Assembly: GCA_938040315.1 (NCBI GenBank)
Contig: CALHQW010000025.1
Coordinates: 1-64,000 of the forward strand
Direction: 5' to 3'
DNA length: 64,000 bases
From: an uncultured bacterium
Lineage (GTDB): Bacteria > Hydrothermota > Tepidihabitantia > Tepidihabitantales > DTDR01
Shown here: in pieces, positions 1 through 8,328 of the stretch
Numbering within the stretch: the first letter of the stretch is position 1
How the letters are laid out: each line of letters starts with the position of its first letter
Made by a program: the position numbers and the translations under genes
The notes under the pieces: model-generated
The model's database searches: none
What the model was told of the DNA's origin: nothing
The model's input: only the letters and a program-made list of their open reading frames with translations

Positions 1-18
1 AAAAAGTCAATAAAAAGT

Positions 19-642
19 TTATTTTATAATGCCAAGCCAATCTCTTAATAAAAAGGTAAGCCGACCAATTAGTAAAGATATTCTTGCCATCACAGTATAA
101 CCAAAAGAAGCACCAAATCCAAGCATTATGAAAATAATCCCCGAATAAGAGAGATGTTTTAATATTCCTTTTCTCTCTTTGGAGAAAAAGAAATAGATAA
201 TTGTCGCAATAACACCAAAGAAGATGATAATTGAAGAGATTCCATCAAAAAGGTTTAGAAAATTAGTTCTTTTTAAAATTGTTGCTTTTGTCTGTTCAAT
301 GATTGATGCTTCAATTGTTCTCGGTATCGCAGCACCTGCTCCATAACCTAAAACAAAGGCAATCGGAATTCTTACTAACCAAGATAATTTTGGTATAAAT
401 CGGGTAAAATATAACGCACCAATAAAGGCAAATATTAGAAGATATAATTTCTCGCCACGAGAAACTGGGTTAATTAAACTCGGAACTAAAATCCTATGCC
501 AATAGAAAGTTATCGCATAGCCATTTGTTATTCCAACAAAGAGATGTTCACAAAAGCGATAAAAGGGATTATCTTTATATAAGAAAGAGAAGATTCCTAA
601 CGTTAAGATCGCTGCTATCCAGACCCAGATATCTGTGCTCAT
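19..642 (-). CDS. Uncharacterised multi-pass membrane protein (operon gene 4)
   Basis: I do not recognise a named family. The 207-residue protein is strongly hydrophobic, with about six predicted membrane segments: near residues 5-22, 34-50, 65-80, 88-106, 132-152 and 165-195. Charged loops such as FSKERKG lie between them. It has no cleavable signal peptide and no obvious catalytic motif. It is the last gene of a four-gene minus-strand operon and overlaps the upstream gene by 4 bp (ATGA type), which suggests translational coupling. The likely role is the membrane part of a complex with its three neighbours; that is inference from operon structure only. Confidence 0.75.
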   Translation of the reverse strand: MSTDIWVWIAAILTLGIFSFLYKDNPFYRFCEHLFVGITNGYAITFYWHRILVPSLINPVSRGEKLYLLIFAFIGALYFTRFIPKLSWLVRIPIAFVLGYGAGAAIPRTIEASIIEQTKATILKRTNFLNLFDGISSIIIFFGVIATIIYFFFSKERKGILKHLSYSGIIFIMLGFGASFGYTVMARISLLIGRLTFLLRDWLGIIK

Positions 643-1478
643 CTCTTTTTTCTTTTTAGAAAGTAAATTAGATTTCCGATAATAATTAATAAAATAATGG
701 TGATATGAGCCGTAGTTTGGGCAGACATCGCTTCGGTTGCCTTTCTTCTCTTTGTCTTACCAAAATGTTCTTCTAAAAGTTCCTCATATTCGGCACCGCC
801 ACGCATGCCAGCAAGTAAACCAGTTAATTGGCCAGAATTTAAATAAGGATAATAATCAGCAGCCGAAACCGCAGTAAAACCAGCACCAACCTTTATCCCA
901 AAAGTAGTTTGGGCATAAGTAACATACAACATCGGTATTGCTGAACCAGAAATTGAAACAACAATTCCAACATCCCGATAATTTTTTATCTCTTTTAATA
1001 AGGGTAAGGTATCTGTCTTATTTCCATAATAATCAACTGGAAAAACTTTGGTAATACTTTCACCCATACCAAGTAGAGGAACTAACGGTGGTGTTTGCCA
1101 GCCAAGAAAAACATAATCTCTGCCATAAATAATGCTATCCTCTCTTGTCTTTGCCTTTTCATTAAACTCTTTTAAAACCACTCTTAAAGCATCCTCTGCC
1201 AATCCTAAACCAAGTAAAGTCAAAGTTAAAACACCAACTTTTATTCTTTTATGAAAGGCATGCTTTAATAAAGCAATTGTCATTGGATGTAATTCCGCTT
1301 CAGTATCAGGTGTATAATCAACCGAAATTAATAATGCCTTATCCTTTGGTAAATTATTAATATAATAAAATAACTTTTCAACTGGTTTCATTGGCAAAGG
1401 TTTTAATTTGAAAGGTCTCAAAAGAGGAATTAAAATAACTAAAGTTAGAACTAAATAGATAATTCTTCTACTTGCCAC
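639..1478 (-). CDS. Uncharacterised bitopic membrane protein (operon gene 3)
   Basis: A 279-residue protein of unknown function. It has one N-terminal membrane segment (about residues 6-20) and one C-terminal segment (about 252-272, followed by KRKKR). Between them is a soluble alpha/beta domain of about 230 residues with hydrophobic strands, for example ALLISVDY, GIVVSISGS and VGVLTLTLLG, reminiscent of a Rossmann-like fold. Gly/Ala-rich stretches (GAGFTAVSAADYY, LLAGMRGGAEYEELL) may be binding loops. The 11-bp overlap with the preceding gene and 4-bp overlap with the next place it firmly in the operon. The ATG start follows the overlap. The fold statement is inference. Confidence 0.75.
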   Translation of the reverse strand: MASRRIIYLVLTLVILIPLLRPFKLKPLPMKPVEKLFYYINNLPKDKALLISVDYTPDTEAELHPMTIALLKHAFHKRIKVGVLTLTLLGLGLAEDALRVVLKEFNEKAKTREDSIIYGRDYVFLGWQTPPLVPLLGMGESITKVFPVDYYGNKTDTLPLLKEIKNYRDVGIVVSISGSAIPMLYVTYAQTTFGIKVGAGFTAVSAADYYPYLNSGQLTGLLAGMRGGAEYEELLEEHFGKTKRRKATEAMSAQTTAHITIILLIIIGNLIYFLKRKKR

Positions 1479-2124
1479 CTAACCACCCTCTTTCAATTCC
1501 TAATAATATTTTTAAAGAGGTTGACAAGACTCCTAAGGTGATACCAAATAACATTCCCCTTTTTGCGGCAGTATTGGGAACATCTAAAATCCATTCTGAG
1601 ATATAAGGTAGTTTAGGAATGAGTCTGGCAACTGGTGGCACAGAAGCGAGCATGACAATAAAGGCAGCAATTAATAATAAAATTGCTTCAAAATTTCTTG
1701 CCCGAAATGCCCGATAAGCAGCCGAGGCCATAAAATAGGCAAGAAGTGAAAACATTGTCGCTCCTAAGGGAATTGCCATATTCACATATATTGTCTGAAT
1801 ATCAAAAGAAAACTTACCAATCGCCATCTTTATTATTCCCTTTCCATCTATTCCACCAAATAGTCCAATAAAGGCAGTTAAAAAAAGAGAAATTAAAGTT
1901 ACATAACTATATTCCCAAAATTCTCTTTTCCTTTTTATCTTTTCCCAATGGTGACGGATAATACTACCAACTCCTAAAACCAAAGAAAAGGCAAAAATAA
2001 TCCTTAAAGCAGTATTCCTTAACTCATTATCAAAATTTTGAACTGCTTTATGAGGAACATAATAGGCAATCATTCCAATTATTCCCATTATCAAACATAA
2101 AATTAAAGGAAATTTTACTTTCAT
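1468..2124 (-). CDS. Uncharacterised multi-pass membrane protein (operon gene 2)
   Basis: A 218-residue hydrophobic protein with about six membrane segments (near residues 5-22, 38-55, 74-92, 111-135, 145-165 and 190-208). A basic loop with HHWEKIKRKREFW follows the second. I recognise no family and see no catalytic signature. Its topology resembles the product of the last gene of the same operon, so the two may form a heteromeric membrane part; this is inference. The start overlaps the stop of the FN3-containing gene by 4 bp and its own end overlaps the next start by 11 bp, so the four genes are probably expressed together. Confidence 0.75.
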   Translation of the reverse strand: MKVKFPLILCLIMGIIGMIAYYVPHKAVQNFDNELRNTALRIIFAFSLVLGVGSIIRHHWEKIKRKREFWEYSYVTLISLFLTAFIGLFGGIDGKGIIKMAIGKFSFDIQTIYVNMAIPLGATMFSLLAYFMASAAYRAFRARNFEAILLLIAAFIVMLASVPPVARLIPKLPYISEWILDVPNTAAKRGMLFGITLGVLSTSLKILLGIERGWLGGK

Positions 2125-3194
2125 TTTATAATAAAATTAAAAATTAAGGAGATTATTGAAAGGAAAGTTAGAATGATAATTATTAAAAATTTTCCATAAT
2201 CTTGACCTTTTAAAGAGCCAAGTAAAATTGGTTCTTTTGAAAGATAGGCAGAGGCGGCATATAGTTCTTCACCAATTAATGTGTAATCGCAGGCAACAAT
2301 AAAAAAGGGTAATTGGGTAATCGAGTCGGTCGCAGCAATTTGGATTGCACCAGTTTGGGCACCGGTCTCTGCCAAAATTAATGATTCGGCATAAAAATAG
2401 CCACAAAAGAAATTTGTTGCCGGTCTTTCTCTTACCATTATTCCATCCACACCAGCAGCATAGGCAAATTGGGAATCGGTTAGGTAAAATACTGAATCGG
2501 GATTAAAAGCATCAGGTCTTCCAACACTTGTATATGCCTCTTTTACTATCTCGCGAGCAACCGTATAGACAATCGGATCATTATTAGGCACTATCAATTT
2601 CACATCGTATTGGGCAATTTTTTTAGCAATTTCCGAGAGGATATTTAAAGCAGCAATTGTTGCGACATCAGACATACCACTTAAACCAGGAACGAATAAA
2701 ACAGGTTTTCCCATTTCGGTTGCCCTACCCACCGCTTCTTCCACCGCATTCAAACCAGCAATTCTTCTAATAAACAATTCAACCCTCTTTGCCCTTTTTA
2801 TAAAATATAAAATCAAAAAACTAAAAAGAAAGAAGGTTAATAAAATAATTAATTTACCTTTATTAAACCATTGGGGATAACTTTTTGCTGGCTTAGAAAT
2901 TTCCGAAAAAATTTTTATTGTATCCTTCACAGCAGCAATTTGATAATAATAATTTAAATTATCTTCAGTATTTTCATCCAAAAAACTATTTCTACCAGGA
3001 CCAACAAAACCAACCTTACAAAAATCTTTCTCTTTCTCACTTTTTCTTAATATCTCATAGCCATCCAAAATTGAATCAGTTGGCGAAAGTTCCCAACTTA
3101 CTAAAATTTTATTTCCGCCATCATTAGGATTATCAATCGCTTTTATATTTCGCGGAGGCTCAATTATAAAAGTAAAAAGCAAAAATAAAAACAT
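2121..3194 (-). CDS. FN3-domain membrane protein, DUF6754-like (operon gene 1)
   Basis: 357 residues. A signal or membrane segment (about 2-11) is followed by a fibronectin type III domain (about 12-105, with the typical LVSWELSPTDSILDGYEILR pattern). Then come a membrane helix (about 114-132), a roughly 190-residue alpha/beta domain (PVLFVPGLSGMSDVATIAAL, VKLIVPNNDPIVYTVAREI, ETGAQTGAIQIAAT) and a C-terminal membrane helix. The FN3 plus second-domain arrangement is like proteins annotated DUF6754, as I recall; function is unknown. It is the first gene of the operon. The ATG lies 6 nt after a TATAAT box with no Shine-Dalgarno, so the mRNA should be leaderless. Confidence 0.75.
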   Translation of the reverse strand: MFLFLLFTFIIEPPRNIKAIDNPNDGGNKILVSWELSPTDSILDGYEILRKSEKEKDFCKVGFVGPGRNSFLDENTEDNLNYYYQIAAVKDTIKIFSEISKPAKSYPQWFNKGKLIILLTFFLFSFLILYFIKRAKRVELFIRRIAGLNAVEEAVGRATEMGKPVLFVPGLSGMSDVATIAALNILSEIAKKIAQYDVKLIVPNNDPIVYTVAREIVKEAYTSVGRPDAFNPDSVFYLTDSQFAYAAGVDGIMVRERPATNFFCGYFYAESLILAETGAQTGAIQIAATDSITQLPFFIVACDYTLIGEELYAASAYLSKEPILLGSLKGQDYGKFLIIIILTFLSIISLIFNFIIK

Positions 3195-3200
3195 TTCTAA

Positions 3201-3228
3201 ATTATAAAAACTTTAAGATAAAATTCAA
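3201..3228 (-). promoter_or_regulatory. Promoter of the four-gene membrane operon
   Basis: On the minus strand, TTGAAT (3228-3223) is separated by 16 nt from TATAAT (3206-3201). The ATG starts 6 nt after the -10 box, so transcription would begin at or next to the start codon. It is divergent from the ferritin-like gene promoter. Confidence 0.65.
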
Positions 3229-3233
3229 GTAAC

Positions 3234-3261
3234 TTGATTTTTTATTTTTAATTAGTATAAT
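3234..3261 (+). promoter_or_regulatory. Promoter of the ferritin-SOD operon
   Basis: TTGATT (3234-3239), a 16-nt spacer and TATAAT (3256-3261) match the recurrent promoter of this window. The transcript would have a short leader carrying GGAGG before the ATG at 3290. The -10 box lies inside a perfect inverted repeat. Confidence 0.65.
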
Positions 3262-3275
3262 TTTAGATTAAAAAT
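3244..3275. promoter_or_regulatory. Inverted repeat around the -10 box, possible operator
   Basis: ATTTTTAAT (3244-3252) and ATTAAAAAT (3267-3275) are perfect 9-bp inverted arms with a 14-nt centre that holds the TATAAT of the ferritin-SOD promoter. The position suits a repressor such as the Fur/PerR-like protein encoded at 23858. In DNA this AT-rich such arms can arise by chance, so confidence is low. Confidence 0.3.
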
Positions 3276-3289
3276 TAATAGGAGGAGAA

Positions 3290-3715
3290 ATGGTTAAAGT
3301 ATCAAAGGAATTGTTAGATATGTTAAATCAGGCAATTGCTCGGGAATTACAGGTTTCTATTCAATATATGTGGCAACATGTTCAATGGAAGGGTGTAAAA
3401 GGTTTTAGTGTGAAAGATGAGTTGAAAAAAATTGCAATTACGGAAATGAAGCATGCGGAAGCGATTGCGGAAAGGCTTTTCTATCTTGGTGGTATACCAA
3501 CAACTAAACCGGACCCGATTTTTGTTGGCAATACCTTAAAAGAGATGTTAGAGAAAGATAAGCAGGACGAAGAGAATGCTATTACCCTTTATAAAAAGAT
3601 AATTGAGAAAGCAAGAGCCGAAAATGATGAGACGACAAGAAAACTTTTTGAAAATATCCTTGCGGAAGAAGAAGGACACCATGATACCTTTACTTCCCTC
3701 TTAGAAGAATTATAA
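3290..3715 (+). CDS. Ferritin-like / bacterioferritin-family protein
   Basis: 141 residues, entirely helical, of the ferritin-like diiron superfamily. Diiron-type residues are visible in the helices: the Glu in NQAIARELQVSIQYMWQHV, EMKHAEAIAERL (E..H) and the late EEEGHHDTF motif. The four-helix bundle of about 140 residues fits a bacterioferritin-like iron-storage or detoxification protein. I cannot tell true haem-binding bacterioferritin from a Dps-like or other ferritin-like protein. A GGAGGAG Shine-Dalgarno precedes the ATG. It is followed after 10 bp by superoxide dismutase, which points to a joint role in oxidative-stress defence and iron handling. Confidence 0.85.
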   Translation: MVKVSKELLDMLNQAIARELQVSIQYMWQHVQWKGVKGFSVKDELKKIAITEMKHAEAIAERLFYLGGIPTTKPDPIFVGNTLKEMLEKDKQDEENAITLYKKIIEKARAENDETTRKLFENILAEEEGHHDTFTSLLEEL

Positions 3716-3725
3716 AGGAGGAAAA

Positions 3726-4334
3726 ATGAAGAAATTTTATCAACTACCACCTCTGCCTTATTCTTTTAAAGATTTAGAACCGGTTATTTCTGAAGAGCAG
3801 TTGAGAATCCATTATGAAAAACATCATCAGGCATATGTGAATGGTGCCAATGCTATTTTGGAGAAATTAGATAAAGGACGGGAAGAAAATCAAGATTTAG
3901 ATATGAAGGCACTTTTGAAAGAACTTTCTTTTAATATTGGTGGTCATCTCTTACACTCTTTATATTGGTATAATCTTATCTCACCAAACAAGGCAAAAGA
4001 GATTCCGGAAGGAGTGATAAAGGAGAAATTGGATAAAGAATTTGGTAATTTTGAAAGATTTAAAAAGGAATTTATTAAGTCGGCTTTAACTTGTGAAGGT
4101 TCTGGTTGGGCTTGTCTTACTTATTGTAAACAGACCGACCGACCAATTATTATGCAGGTAGAAAAACATAATACTAATGTCTATCCAATGTTTCGGATTT
4201 TACTTGTCTGCGATGTGTTTGAGCATGCCTATTATTTAGATTACAAAAATGACCGAGCAAAATATGTTGAAAACTTCTTTAAAATCATAAATTGGGAAGC
4301 GGTAAATAAGCGATTATTAGAAATTTTAGATTAA
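3726..4334 (+). CDS. sodA: Superoxide dismutase (Fe/Mn type)
   Basis: 202 residues, normal length for Fe/Mn-SOD, which converts superoxide to hydrogen peroxide and oxygen in the cytoplasm. The metal ligands are visible: His29 in LRIHYEKHH, the second His in GGHLLHSLYW, and Asp and His in CDVFEHAYYLDY. The N-terminal PPLPYSFKDLEP is typical. The metal (Fe or Mn) cannot be decided, so the symbol is by family only. GGAGG lies just upstream. It shares an operon with the ferritin-like protein; the peroxide product would be dealt with by the rubrerythrin and peroxiredoxin encoded at 24533-25801. Confidence 0.95.
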   Translation: MKKFYQLPPLPYSFKDLEPVISEEQLRIHYEKHHQAYVNGANAILEKLDKGREENQDLDMKALLKELSFNIGGHLLHSLYWYNLISPNKAKEIPEGVIKEKLDKEFGNFERFKKEFIKSALTCEGSGWACLTYCKQTDRPIIMQVEKHNTNVYPMFRILLVCDVFEHAYYLDYKNDRAKYVENFFKIINWEAVNKRLLEILD

Positions 4335-4360
4335 ATTAAATTAAACTCTTTTAAAGTAGG

Positions 4361-5323
4361 GTGAGAAAAGTTATTTTCTTTTTCTTAATATTTTTTATCT
4401 TTTTATTTTCCCAAGAAGATACCTTGAAAGAAGAGAAAGTGATAAAAGAGAGAAATTACCGAAGTTATTTTATTGCTTCAGAAGTTTTCTTAGGAATTAG
4501 TATTTATCCCTGGGCATTGCCTTTAGGTCTTGGTTTAAAGGACCGGTTAGCGATTGGTTTAGGATTATGGACGCCAGCAATTTCTTTTTTTCTTTCTTCA
4601 AAGGTTAGATATGTAAAAGCAAGTGGCACTCCTTTACAATCTTTTTTCGGTGGTGTTGGTGGTCTTTTGAGAGGGTTTACTCTGCCGAAAATTAGTGAAA
4701 ATCATTTTACTTTTCCTTTATTTTTAAGTTTAGGTGAGAATATTGGTGGTTATTTTTTAAGTGAGCGACTAAAATTTGGTGTAGAGGATGCTTGGCGATT
4801 TTTCAATTTCAATATCTTAGGAGTCTATCATGCGGGAATGCTACAAATTTTAACCAAGGGGAACTGGAAGAATTATAAATATTTATATCTTATTCTATCA
4901 GGTTTAGAAGGTTATGGTGGCAGTATTCTTTTAAGTAAAGAAGAGAATATTACTTTTGGTGATGCCTTTTGTGAATTGGAATATGCCCGATTAGGAGTAA
5001 CAAGCCCTCTTGCCTTTTTAGGAGGAATGGCACTTTTGACGAATAAAAATTTGTTTAATAATAATTCTATTAGTATCTCTTCTTTAATCGGAAGTTGTGT
5101 AGGTTATTATTTTGGGTATAAAATGAGTAAGAAGAGGGATTTATCTTTTGGTAAGGCGCTACTAATATCTTTTGCTCCGAGAATGATTGAAGGAATAGTT
5201 CTTGGAACTGCGATACTAATTTTAGGAGATTGGAAAAGGACTGGTTGGGGGATAACTTTGATTACTTTAAGTATCGCTGATCCAATTGGCACCTATCTGA
5301 TAGATAGAAAACTAAATGAATAA
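4361..5323 (+). CDS. Uncharacterised membrane-associated protein
   Basis: 320 residues starting at GTG. A hydrophobic N-terminal signal (RKVIFFFLIFFIFLFSQ) is followed by a charged stretch and then repeated glycine-rich hydrophobic segments such as LPLGLGLKDRLAIGLGLW, FFGGVGGLLRGFTL and IEGIVLGTAILILGD. These could be membrane helices or membrane-embedded strands. I recognise no family. It starts 26 bp after the SOD stop without a clear Shine-Dalgarno and may belong to the same transcript. A hairpin terminator follows at 5596-5619. An earlier in-frame start is not supported. Confidence 0.65.
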   Translation: MRKVIFFFLIFFIFLFSQEDTLKEEKVIKERNYRSYFIASEVFLGISIYPWALPLGLGLKDRLAIGLGLWTPAISFFLSSKVRYVKASGTPLQSFFGGVGGLLRGFTLPKISENHFTFPLFLSLGENIGGYFLSERLKFGVEDAWRFFNFNILGVYHAGMLQILTKGNWKNYKYLYLILSGLEGYGGSILLSKEENITFGDAFCELEYARLGVTSPLAFLGGMALLTNKNLFNNNSISISSLIGSCVGYYFGYKMSKKRDLSFGKALLISFAPRMIEGIVLGTAILILGDWKRTGWGITLITLSIADPIGTYLIDRKLNE

Positions 5324-5460
5324 TAGATAGCAGAAGGCAACAGGGAGTAAGATAATACCACGCTTTTTAACTATCTACCAATAAATTTATCTGGATAAGT
5401 TAATTTAAAAAGAATAGATTTCTGAAAAAGAATATAAAAGCCTTATAAAACCGTTATCTT

Positions 5461-5557
5461 TCTTTTTATCGGCAAAGAGGATTGAAACTTACACTATTAT
5501 TACAATCTTTTTCTTTGCTATCTTTTTATAAGCAAAGGGGATTAAAACCTATACTAT
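5461..5557 (+). repeat. Two-copy 60-bp-period repeat, CRISPR-like relic
   Basis: Starting at 5461 and again at exactly 5521, about 37 nt recur with 31 matches: TCTTTTTAT, then GCAAAG, GG, ATT, AAAC and ACTAT blocks. The core ends GGATTGAAAC in copy 1 and GGATTAAAAC in copy 2, the kind of 3' end seen in many CRISPR repeats. Copy 2 also has an inverted CTTTGCT/AGCAAAG stem. The roughly 60-bp period fits a repeat plus spacer. There are only two diverged copies and no cas gene in the window, so this is at best a decayed array; a simple duplication is the alternative. Confidence 0.35.
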
Positions 5558-5595
5558 CTCCTATACAGTCCCCTTTTTATTAAAACAAATATCCT

Positions 5596-5619
5596 CCCTT
5601 TTCTATTAAAGGGGTTTTT
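5596..5619 (+). terminator. Rho-independent terminator
   Basis: CCCTTT (5596-5601), a 6-nt loop and AAAGGG (5608-5613), followed by G and TTTTT. It is placed to end transcription from the SOD/membrane-protein operon before the convergent thioredoxin reductase gene. Confidence 0.55.
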
Positions 5620-5688
5620 AAATTAATTATCTCTTCTATATATATAAGACGGAAAAAAGGGCATTTAGGTTACCACTTTTTTTAATTT

Positions 5689-6651
5689 TCAAGATAGGTT
5701 AGATAAAAGGTATTTAAAGGCTTTTAAACTTGCCTTGGCTCCTTCGCCACAGGCAATAATAATCTGTTTGTTTTCTATTGAGGTGCAATCACCACAAGCA
5801 AAGACTCCCGGAACATTTGTTTCACAATTACAATTAATAATAATCTCTCCTTTATCATTTAAATTTAAAAATCCTTTTAGAAATTCGGTATTCGGCTTCA
5901 TGCCGGCTTCAATAAAAACACCGTCAAGAGGAATTTCGTATTCTTTATTATTTAACTGGTCATAAACTAAAATACCCATAACCTTTTCTTTTCCTAAAAT
6001 TGCTTTTGGCAAATGTTTTAAAAGGATATTTACATTATTAAAATTTTTTAATCGTTCTTGTAATATATAGTCAGCCTTTATTTCGCTACGCACAATTAAA
6101 TAAACCTTTTTACAAACTTTAGCAAGTTCAATAGCACTAATCACTGCTGAATTGCCACCGCCAATAACTGCGGTCTCTTTATTTTTAAATAAAGGAGCAT
6201 CACAAGTAGCACAATAACTTACTCCCCTTCCCAATAGTTCTTTTTCATTGGGCAAATTTAGTGGTTTGGGACTTTGACCAGTAGCAATGATAATAGTTTT
6301 ACCTTGATAAGTTTTATTGTCAGTAGTTTTTACTAAAAATATATTATTCTCCTTTTTAAGTTCATTAACTTCAATCCCCAATCCTAAAGAAATGGGAAAA
6401 TTGGCTAATTGGGTAGTGAATTTTTCTGCCAGTTCTTTGCTAGAAATATATTGAAAACCAGGATAATTTTCAATTCCACTTGTTAATAAAATCTGACCGC
6501 CCAAATCTTTGGTTAAAAGTAAGATATTTAAGTTCTTCCTTGCCGAATAGATTGCTGCGGTGATACCAGCCGGACCACCACCAATAATAATTAAATCGTA
6601 TAAAAAATTTTCTTTTGGTTCTTTTAGATTGAGTCCGAAGAGAGAAAACAT
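5689..6651 (-). CDS. trxB: Thioredoxin reductase
   Basis: 320 residues, the usual length for low-molecular-weight thioredoxin reductase, which uses NADPH and FAD to reduce thioredoxin-like proteins. Visible motifs are the FAD-binding GGGPAGITAAIYSAR (about 24-38), the redox CATCD pair, the NADPH-binding GGGNSAVISAIELA and the C-terminal FACGDCTS flavin motif. The active site reads CATCDAP rather than the commoner CATCDG. The ATG directly follows the TAA of the formate-THF ligase gene, so it is the third gene of an operon with ferredoxin. The PDO at 25804 is a plausible electron acceptor; that pairing is inference. Confidence 0.95.
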   Translation of the reverse strand: MFSLFGLNLKEPKENFLYDLIIIGGGPAGITAAIYSARKNLNILLLTKDLGGQILLTSGIENYPGFQYISSKELAEKFTTQLANFPISLGLGIEVNELKKENNIFLVKTTDNKTYQGKTIIIATGQSPKPLNLPNEKELLGRGVSYCATCDAPLFKNKETAVIGGGNSAVISAIELAKVCKKVYLIVRSEIKADYILQERLKNFNNVNILLKHLPKAILGKEKVMGILVYDQLNNKEYEIPLDGVFIEAGMKPNTEFLKGFLNLNDKGEIIINCNCETNVPGVFACGDCTSIENKQIIIACGEGAKASLKAFKYLLSNLS

Positions 6652-8298
6652 TTATTTTAAGCCAATAATATAATCATTTTCATCTAAATCAATATTTAGA
6701 GCATTGGGATTTTTTGGTAAACCAGGCATTAAAGAAATTTCTCCAGCAATTGGGACAAGAAAACCAGCACCCGCATTAATATTAATTTGATTAATAGTGA
6801 TATCAAAATTGGTGGGCGCACCAAGTAAAGCCGGATTATCAGATAAGGAATATTGGGTCTTGGCAATACAGATTGGCAAGTTATTAAAACCTAAAGCATT
6901 AATCCTTTCAATATCCCTTTTTGCCTTTAATGTTAAAATCACTTGGCGGGCACAATAGATTTCAGTGGCTACTTTTTTAATTTTTTCTTCTACTGGGTCA
7001 TTAAGATTATAAGTATAATTAATCTCGCTTTTCTTTTCAGTAATTTTGGTAATTTCTTGAGCAAGTTCAATAGCGCCTTCGCCTCCTTTTTCATAAACCT
7101 CAATCACCGTAAAAGGCACTTGTTGGAATTCACAATATCCCCGAACGACCTTTATCTCTTCTCTTTTATCATTAGTAAATTTATTCAAGGCTACCACAAA
7201 GGGAATATTAAACTTTCTTAAAATTTCAATATGTCTTCCCAAATTTGCTAAACCTCTTCTTAATGCTCGGATATCTTCTCCTAAGCCGTGATGTTTTAAT
7301 GCCCGAATTGTGCAAACTAAAACTGCAGCATCAACAGGCAGATTGCCAATCCGCGAGACAATATTAATAAATTTTTCAGCACCTAAATCACTACCAAATC
7401 CACATTCGACAACTAAGTAATCACAAATTTTTAGACCAATCTTCATTGAGATAACACTACAAGTGCCAGTAGCAATATTGGCGAAAGGTCCAGTATGGAT
7501 AAAAGCCGGTGTGTGTTCAATAGTTTGGACAATATTTGGCTTTAAGGCATCTCTTAATAAAACTGCCATTGCACCATGGGCTTTTAGGTCGCCAGCAGTA
7601 AAAGGTTTGCCATCTTTTCTAAAAGCAACCAAAATATTAGACAATCTTTTTTTCAAATCTTTTAAAGAAGTCGCCAAGGATAAAATTGCCATCACTTCGG
7701 AAGCAGCGGTAATAATAAAACCGTCTTCTCTTGCCGGTCCATTCATTTTTCCACCTAAGCCAATGACAATCGTTCTTAATACTCGGTCGTTCATATCAAT
7801 TGCCCTTTTACAAAGAATATCTCTTTCATCAATTATTGGTTCGGCACCAAAATGGATATGGTTATCTAAAAGAGTGGCTAAAAGATTATGGGCACTAGTT
7901 ACCGCATGGATATCACCAGTAAAATGTAAGTTGATATCCTCCATTGGTAAAACCTGACTATAACCTCCACCAGTAGCACCACCTTTTATGCCAAAGACCG
8001 GTCCTAAAGAAGGCTCGCGTAATGCCACAATTGATTTTTTACCAATTCGCCAGAAAGCCATTGAAAGACCAATAGCAGTTGTGGTCTTTCCTTCGCCATA
8101 AGGAGTAGGATTAATAGCAGTAATCAAGATTAATTTACCATTAGGGTTATTTTTTATTTTTTCATAAAATTTTAAAGAGATTTTTGCTTTAAAATTACCC
8201 GAAGGTAAAAGAAATTCTTGGGGAATATTTATTTTTTCGGCAATTTCATAAATAGAATATAAAGGTGTTTTACGAGCAATTTCTAAATCAGAAAGCAT
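6652..8298 (-). CDS. fhs: Formate--tetrahydrofolate ligase
   Basis: 548 residues, standard length. It makes 10-formyl-THF from formate, THF and ATP in the cytoplasm. The ATP-binding loop TPYGEGKTTT is at about residues 65-74. Other conserved stretches are REPSLGPVFGIKGGATGGG, NLHFTGDIHAVTSAHNLLA and the C-terminal MPGLPKNPNA. It is the second gene of the ferredoxin-fhs-trxB operon, starting 30 bp after the ferredoxin stop and ending directly at the trxB ATG. With the glycine cleavage genes at 38539-43037 it gives part of a C1-glycine route; folD and other steps are not in the window. Confidence 0.97.
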   Translation of the reverse strand: MLSDLEIARKTPLYSIYEIAEKINIPQEFLLPSGNFKAKISLKFYEKIKNNPNGKLILITAINPTPYGEGKTTTAIGLSMAFWRIGKKSIVALREPSLGPVFGIKGGATGGGYSQVLPMEDINLHFTGDIHAVTSAHNLLATLLDNHIHFGAEPIIDERDILCKRAIDMNDRVLRTIVIGLGGKMNGPAREDGFIITAASEVMAILSLATSLKDLKKRLSNILVAFRKDGKPFTAGDLKAHGAMAVLLRDALKPNIVQTIEHTPAFIHTGPFANIATGTCSVISMKIGLKICDYLVVECGFGSDLGAEKFINIVSRIGNLPVDAAVLVCTIRALKHHGLGEDIRALRRGLANLGRHIEILRKFNIPFVVALNKFTNDKREEIKVVRGYCEFQQVPFTVIEVYEKGGEGAIELAQEITKITEKKSEINYTYNLNDPVEEKIKKVATEIYCARQVILTLKAKRDIERINALGFNNLPICIAKTQYSLSDNPALLGAPTNFDITINQININAGAGFLVPIAGEISLMPGLPKNPNALNIDLDENDYIIGLK

Positions 8299-8328
8299 TT
8301 AATAATTATTTCTATTCTTCTTCTATTT

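Larger units (their letters stand above)
5324..5688. other. Gene-free spacer between convergent genes
   Basis: A 365-bp stretch between the plus-strand membrane protein gene and the minus-strand thioredoxin reductase gene. It holds a pair of 60-bp-spaced repeats (5461 and 5521) and a terminator hairpin (5596-5619). I find no convincing reading frame in it. Confidence 0.7.

Noticed and set aside
7463-7957. 164-codon plus-strand frame opposite fhs
   Set aside because: It lies entirely inside the conserved formate-THF ligase gene on the other strand, has no ribosome site and no family resemblance.
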